Part shown: piece by piece, positions 7,919 to 12,027 of the stretch | How the letters are laid out: each line of letters begins with the position of its first letter | How positions within the stretch are numbered: the first letter of the stretch is position 1 | NCBI GenBank assembly: GCA_902826155.1 | Contig: CADEDU010000024.1 | Coordinates: 14,271 to 26,297, forward strand | DNA: 12,027 nucleotides | Reading direction: 5' to 3' | Source: an uncultured beta proteobacterium | Lineage (GTDB): Bacteria > Pseudomonadota > Gammaproteobacteria > Burkholderiales > SG8-39 | Position numbers and translations under genes: made by a program | The notes under the pieces: model-generated | The model's database searches: none | What the model was told of the DNA's origin: nothing | What the model saw: the letters and a program-made list of their open reading frames with translations, nothing else

Positions 7919-8206
7919 TTACTCGATCACGCGCGGAACCAGATACAGGCCCTGCTCCACCTGTGGCGCCACGGCCTGGAATGCATCGCGCTGATCGGGT
8001 TCGGTCGCCTCGTCGGGTCGCAGGCGTGCCGCAACGTCCAGGGCATGCGCCATCGGTTCGACACCGGTGGTATCAACGTTTTGCATCTGTTCGATCAACG
8101 TCAAGATGCCGTTCAGCTCATCACGCGTGCGCTGTGCCTCGTCATCCGTGATGGCGATTCGAGCCAGCGCTGCGATGCGGCGAACTGTTGCGTCGTCCAG
8201 TGACAT
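7919..8206 (-). CDS. gatC: Asp-tRNA(Asn)/Glu-tRNA(Gln) amidotransferase subunit C
   Basis: A 95-residue small subunit that wraps around GatA and stabilises its contact with GatB. It begins [19 protein letters not shown] and contains [18 protein letters not shown] and the C-terminal [11 protein letters not shown], all typical of GatC. Residues 27-60 form the expected helical stretch. The ATG at 8206 was chosen for normal GatC length and N-terminus. Extending in frame to 8254 adds residues unlike the family. No strong Shine-Dalgarno is seen. It is the first gene of the operon, diverging from mreB across a 255-bp region. Confidence 0.96.
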   Translation of the reverse strand: MSLDDATVRRIAALARIAITDDEAQRTRDELNGILTLIEQMQNVDTTGVEPMAHALDVAARLRPDEATEPDQRDAFQAVAPQVEQGLYLVPRVIE

Positions 8207-8265
8207 TTGCCGATAAGTCCCGAGATTTCTTGAGATTTCTCTCGAACTGCACATTGCTTCGAAGT

Positions 8266-8271
8266 ATTATA
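8266..8271 (-). promoter_or_regulatory. Candidate -10 box for the gatCAB operon
   Basis: An exact TATAAT on the minus strand, 59 nt upstream of the gatC start codon. It would give a gatC leader of about 50 nt containing both AGAAATCTC repeats. No consensus -35 is found at 16-18 nt, so a promoter here would need an activator or an atypical -35. Confidence 0.4.
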
Positions 8272-8285
8272 GGGACTTATTTAAC

Positions 8286-8307
8286 AGGGGGACTCGTGCC
8301 CCCTTTT
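8286..8307 (+). terminator. Terminator-like hairpin at the start of the mreB leader
   Basis: AGGGGG (8286-8291) pairs with CCCCCT (8299-8304) around a 7-nt loop and runs into TTTT (8304-8307). This is a short GC-rich stem with a U-tract, the layout of a weak intrinsic terminator or attenuator. If mreB transcription starts just after the TATTAT at 8265-8270, the hairpin would be almost at the mRNA 5' end. There it could instead act as a 5' stabiliser. Confidence 0.4.
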
Positions 8308-8376
8308 GATGCATCGACGCTTCCCGCCCGACACGCCGTCACGTCGAGATTTCGGCAGTGAGCACACCGCCCGCGG

Positions 8377-8394
8377 AGCGCGGCCATCCGCGCT
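8377..8394 (+). other. Hairpin in the mreB leader
   Basis: AGCGCGG (8377-8383) pairs perfectly with CCGCGCT (8388-8394) around the tetraloop CCAT. An alternative 6-bp stem, CGCGGA (8372-8377) with TCCGCG (8387-8392), uses the same bases, so the two cannot form together. It lies about 70 nt before the mreB start codon. Confidence 0.4.
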
Positions 8395-8449
8395 TGCTAC
8401 GGCTCGCGAACCGGCCGACACGGCAGGTGAAGTCCAGGAAGCACACTGA

Positions 8450-9505
<1,056 letters not shown>

Positions 9506-9512
9506 GCACGAC

Positions 9513-9546
9513 CTGCGATGCTGGTTCGACCGGAACAGCATCGCGG
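9513..9546 (+). other. Strong intercistronic hairpin between mreB and mreC
   Basis: GCGATGCTG (9515-9523) pairs perfectly with CAGCATCGC (9536-9544). The stem extends outward by a U-G and a C-G pair and inward, past a bulged G9524, by TTC/GAA closing the loop GACCG (9528-9532). It begins 8 nt after the mreB stop. There is no T-run after it, so it is more like a processing, stabilising or partial-attenuation element than an intrinsic terminator. It could keep mreB mRNA more abundant than the downstream genes. Confidence 0.6.
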
Positions 9547-9613
9547 CACGCCACCCGGCGCGGCACGATTCGGACTGCCTCTCCCCACCCCGGTCCGCTG
9601 AGTCGCTAGCGCC

Positions 9614-10516
9614 ATGGAGCACTTGCCGCCGCCACTGTTCGAGCGCGGACCGGCACCAGTGGTGCGGCTGGTGTTCTTCGTTACCGCCGCGATCGTGCTG
9701 ATGGTGCTCGACTCGCGTTTCCGCTACGCCGAAGCGTTGCGCCAGGGATTCGTGCTCGCGGCCTACCCGCTGCAGCGTGCGGCGGTTGCGCCGATATCGC
9801 TTGCCGAACAGGTGGGCGAGTTCTTCGTGTCGCAGGCGACGCTGCAACGCGAGGTAGCCCAGCTGCGCGACGAGAAGCTGCGTGCGGCCAAGGATCTGCT
9901 CACCATGCAGTCACTGCAGGCCGAGAACGAGAAACTGCGCCAGTTGCTCCACGCTCGCACCCGACTCCCGGGCAACGCGCAGTTCGCCGAGGTGATCTAT
10001 CTGGGTCGCGACCCGTTCAGCCGCAAGGTGATCATCGACAAGGGCACCCAGCATGGCATCGAAGCCGGACAACCCGCGATCGACGCGTATGGACTGATCG
10101 GACAGGTCACGCGCGCGCATCCGCTGGTGTCCGAGATCACGCTCATCATCGACAAGGACCACGCCATTCCGGTGGAGGTGGTGCGCAACGGCGTGCGCGG
10201 CGTGGCATTCGGCTCGGGCGACGGCGAGACGATCGAGTTGCGCTTCATGGCCGCCAACGCTGACGTGCAGATCGGCGATGCGCTCGTCACCTCCGGCCTC
10301 GATGGCGTGTACCCGGTCGGCCTGCCGGTGGCACGGGTATCGCGCATCGACAAGGACTCGGCGTTCACGTTCGCGCGCATTCTGTGCACACCGGTCGGCG
10401 GACCAGGACAGAACCGCGAGTTGCTCGTACTGTCCAAACCGCAAGCCGCGCCGGCCTATCCGGAGGAGGAACCGGCCGCGCCGAAACGGCCGCAACGCGG
10501 TCGCAAAGCGCGATAG
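9614..10516 (+). CDS. mreC: Rod-shape-determining protein MreC
   Basis: A 300-residue bitopic inner-membrane protein with a periplasmic domain that links MreB/MreD to PBP2 and helps activate it. It has a short cytoplasmic N-terminus, one membrane helix at about 17-33 (VRLVFFVTAAIVLMVLD) and a coiled coil at about 63-112, including LQREVAQLRDEKLRAA and LQAENEKLRQLL. The beta-rich MreC domain covers about 120-275, with VIIDKGTQHGIEAGQPAID, GLIGQV and DGVYPVGLPVARV, which are family hallmarks. The last 25 residues are Pro/Glu/Ala-rich and then basic (PKRPQRGRKAR), a variable tail. The start at 9614 gives the expected short cytoplasmic segment, and the Shine-Dalgarno is poor. A hairpin spans the stop codon. 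Confidence 0.97.
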   Translation: MEHLPPPLFERGPAPVVRLVFFVTAAIVLMVLDSRFRYAEALRQGFVLAAYPLQRAAVAPISLAEQVGEFFVSQATLQREVAQLRDEKLRAAKDLLTMQSLQAENEKLRQLLHARTRLPGNAQFAEVIYLGRDPFSRKVIIDKGTQHGIEAGQPAIDAYGLIGQVTRAHPLVSEITLIIDKDHAIPVEVVRNGVRGVAFGSGDGETIELRFMAANADVQIGDALVTSGLDGVYPVGLPVARVSRIDKDSAFTFARILCTPVGGPGQNRELLVLSKPQAAPAYPEEEPAAPKRPQRGRKAR

Positions 10517-10522
10517 CGCTTT
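10505..10522 (+). other. Perfect 7-bp hairpin across the mreC stop codon
   Basis: AAAGCGC (10505-10511) pairs with GCGCTTT (10516-10522) around the loop GATA. The mreC TAG stop (10514-10516) straddles the loop and the 3' arm. No T-run follows beyond the TTT of the stem. It lies 51 nt before mreD. Confidence 0.45.
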
Positions 10523-10573
10523 ACATCAGCCCGCGTTAGCTCCACATCGGCCGATCCCCCTGTTCCCTGCGCG

Positions 10574-11095
10574 ATGGTGTTCGATCCCCGCTCCGATTCA
10601 CAGCAACTGCTCGCGCCCGCGAAGGTCGGATTCGTTGCGCTGTCGGTGATCGTCGCGCTCGTATTCAACCTGCTGCCATGGCGCGATCTACGCGGCGTGC
10701 CCGATCTCGTCGCGCTGGTGATCACATTCTGGGCGATCCACCAGCCTCGATTCATGGGTATCGGCATACCGTTCCTCGTCGGGTTGCTGATGGATGCGGC
10801 CAACGGCGTATTGTTCGGCCAGCATGCGCTGGCCTACGCGGTGCTTGCGTTTCTGGCCAACGCGTTGCACCGGCGCCTGTTGTGGTTTCCGGCCTGGGCC
10901 CAGGCGATCCATGTACTGGTCCTGTTCATGCTCGCGCAAGTGCTGATGCTGTTCGTTCGCATGTTCGCCGGCAGCACGTTTCCCGGCTGGAGCTACTTTC
11001 TGGGCAGTGTCGTGGCCGCCGCACTCTGGCCGATGGCGACATTCGTGCTGCTTGCACCGCAGCGCGCCGCGCAGACCGAAGACGAAGCACGTTAG
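10574..11095 (+). CDS. mreD: Rod-shape-determining protein MreD
   Basis: A 173-residue polytopic inner-membrane protein of the elongasome, close to the usual 160-170. About five to six hydrophobic helices can be placed: roughly 17-35, 43-56, 62-79, 84-98, 109-130 and 140-160. RGVPDLVALVITFWAIHQP, GFLVG-like IGIPFLVGLLMD and FGQHALAYAVLAF match the MreD pattern, where a short D-x-x-x-G after helix 3 is common. MreD works with MreC to control PBP2/RodA activity. The ATG at 10574 has no recognisable Shine-Dalgarno (preceded by CCTGCGCG). A GTG one codon on is an alternative of no practical consequence. It sits 57 nt after mreC and 15 nt before mrdA. Confidence 0.95.
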   Translation: MVFDPRSDSQQLLAPAKVGFVALSVIVALVFNLLPWRDLRGVPDLVALVITFWAIHQPRFMGIGIPFLVGLLMDAANGVLFGQHALAYAVLAFLANALHRRLLWFPAWAQAIHVLVLFMLAQVLMLFVRMFAGSTFPGWSYFLGSVVAAALWPMATFVLLAPQRAAQTEDEAR

Positions 11096-11110
11096 CCGCA
11101 TCTATCGACG

Positions 11111-12027
11111 ATGGCGCTCGGCGAAATCCACAACACGCAACGCGACATGCAGCGATTCACCTCGCGGCTGGCGATCGCCGGCGCGGTGGTGTTGATCTGC
11201 TTCGGCCTGCTGGCGGCGCGCTTCGTGTACTTGCAGGTAGTGCAGCACGACTACTACCGCACACGCGCCGAAGACAATCGCATCTCGGTCATACCGGTGC
11301 AGCCCTCGCGCGGGCTGATCACCGATCGCAACGGCGTTGTGCTGGCGCGCAACTTCTCGGCGTACACGCTGGAGATCAGTCCGAATCGGCTCACCGATCT
11401 GGAAGCGACCATCAACGGCCTGTCGACCCTGATCAACATCGACGCGCGCGACCGGCGCCGCTTCAAGCGATTGATGGACGAAATGCGCGGCGCCGAGTCG
11501 GTGCCGATCCGCACCCGACTGGCCGACGATGAGGTGGCGCGCTTCGCGGCCAATCGCTATCGCTTTCCTGGCGTCGAGATCCGCGCGCGCCTGTTCCGCG
11601 AGTATCCGCTCGGTGAGATCGCCGCACACATCGTCGGCTACATCGGGCGCATCGCCGAAAAGGATATCGAACGGCTCGACGAGGAAGGGCGCCTGTCCAA
11701 CTACCGCGGTGCCGACCAGATCGGGCGCGTGGGCATCGAGCACTCCTACGAGAACGAACTGCGCGGCACGCTCGGTTCGGCGCAGGTCGAAATCGACGCC
11801 GGCGGCCGCGCGTTGCGCACGTTGTCGTCAACGCCTGCCATTCCCGGCAACAACCTGGTGCTCACGGTCGACATCCGGCTGCAGGAAATCGCCGAGCGCG
11901 CGTTCGGCAAGTTCCGCGGCGGACTGGTGGCGATCGAACCTTCCACCGGCGGCATCCTGGCGCTGGTGTCGAAGCCGAATTTCGATCCGAACCTGTTCGT
12001 CGACGGCATCGATCCGCAGAACTGGGA
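11111..12027 (+). CDS. mrdA: Penicillin-binding protein 2, elongation-specific transpeptidase, 3' truncated
   Basis: The first 305 codons of PBP2, with no stop before the window ends. Typical full length is about 620-680 residues. PBP2 cross-links peptidoglycan made by RodA during cell elongation. The N-terminus is cytoplasmic, with one membrane anchor at about 20-40 (LAIAGAVVLICFGLLAARFVY). The non-catalytic pedestal domain follows, with PSRGLITDRNGVVLARN (65-81), RFAANRYRFPGVEI (144-157), AAHIVGYIGRI (171-181) and IGRVGIEHSYENELRG (204-219). The transpeptidase domain starts near 250 with LTVDIRLQ and GGLVAIEPSTGGILALVS, then PNFDPNLFVDGI. All are close to E. coli PBP2 from memory. The SxxK active-site serine lies beyond the window. 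The ATG at 11111 lacks a clear Shine-Dalgarno and lies 15 nt after the mreD stop, suggesting coupled translation. Confidence 0.97.
   Translation, partial: MALGEIHNTQRDMQRFTSRLAIAGAVVLICFGLLAARFVYLQVVQHDYYRTRAEDNRISVIPVQPSRGLITDRNGVVLARNFSAYTLEISPNRLTDLEATINGLSTLINIDARDRRRFKRLMDEMRGAESVPIRTRLADDEVARFAANRYRFPGVEIRARLFREYPLGEIAAHIVGYIGRIAEKDIERLDEEGRLSNYRGADQIGRVGIEHSYENELRGTLGSAQVEIDAGGRALRTLSSTPAIPGNNLVLTVDIRLQEIAERAFGKFRGGLVAIEPSTGGILALVSKPNFDPNLFVDGIDPQNW

Overview
The window is about 12 kb of compact, GC-rich (roughly 60-65%) bacterial chromosome with almost no non-coding space. Gene content points to a proteobacterium, most likely a gammaproteobacterium of the Xanthomonadales/Lysobacterales type or a betaproteobacterium. 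The reasons are a complete GatCAB tRNA amidotransferase operon diverging from an mreB-mreC-mreD-mrdA cell-shape operon, plus an AmpG-type permease and an ExoIII nuclease close by. No rRNA, tRNA, CRISPR, insertion sequence, phage gene or plasmid gene was seen. The taxonomic call is inference from remembered protein families and gene order, not from a search.

Layout from left to right. (1) Positions 1-1097, plus strand: the 3' three quarters of an AmpG-like MFS permease, cut by the window start. (2) 1349-3285, plus strand: a fumarylacetoacetate-hydrolase-family enzyme followed by a larger-type cyclase/kynurenine-formamidase-like metal hydrolase. This looks like a small catabolic pair of unknown substrate. 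(3) 3313-4092, minus strand: exonuclease III (xthA), convergent with the cyclase. (4) 4311-4964, plus strand: a secreted or periplasmic DUF4124 protein with a coiled-coil body, divergent from xthA. (5) 4972-8206, minus strand: gatC-gatA-gatB, read right to left and tightly coupled. gatB ends 7 nt from the end of the DUF4124 gene. (6) 8207-8461: a 255-bp divergent control region with repeats and hairpins. (7) 8462-12027, plus strand: mreB, mreC, mreD and the first 305 codons of mrdA (PBP2), which runs off the window end. rodA would be expected next.

Functionally, the right part encodes the elongasome. MreB filaments, MreC/MreD and the transpeptidase PBP2 direct lateral-wall peptidoglycan synthesis. 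AmpG-type permeases import wall turnover products. GatCAB converts misacylated Glu-tRNA(Gln) and/or Asp-tRNA(Asn) to the correct amidated tRNA. XthA repairs abasic sites and 3'-blocked ends.

The genes are mostly ordinary, and I found no gene cluster that I would present as an undescribed system. The best second-look items are the structured mreB leader, a strong hairpin between mreB and mreC, 7-bp/4-nt hairpins straddling the stop codons of mreC and xthA, a 14-bp repeat that looks like a micro-duplication of the xthA 3' end, and the uncharacterised FAH/cyclase pair.
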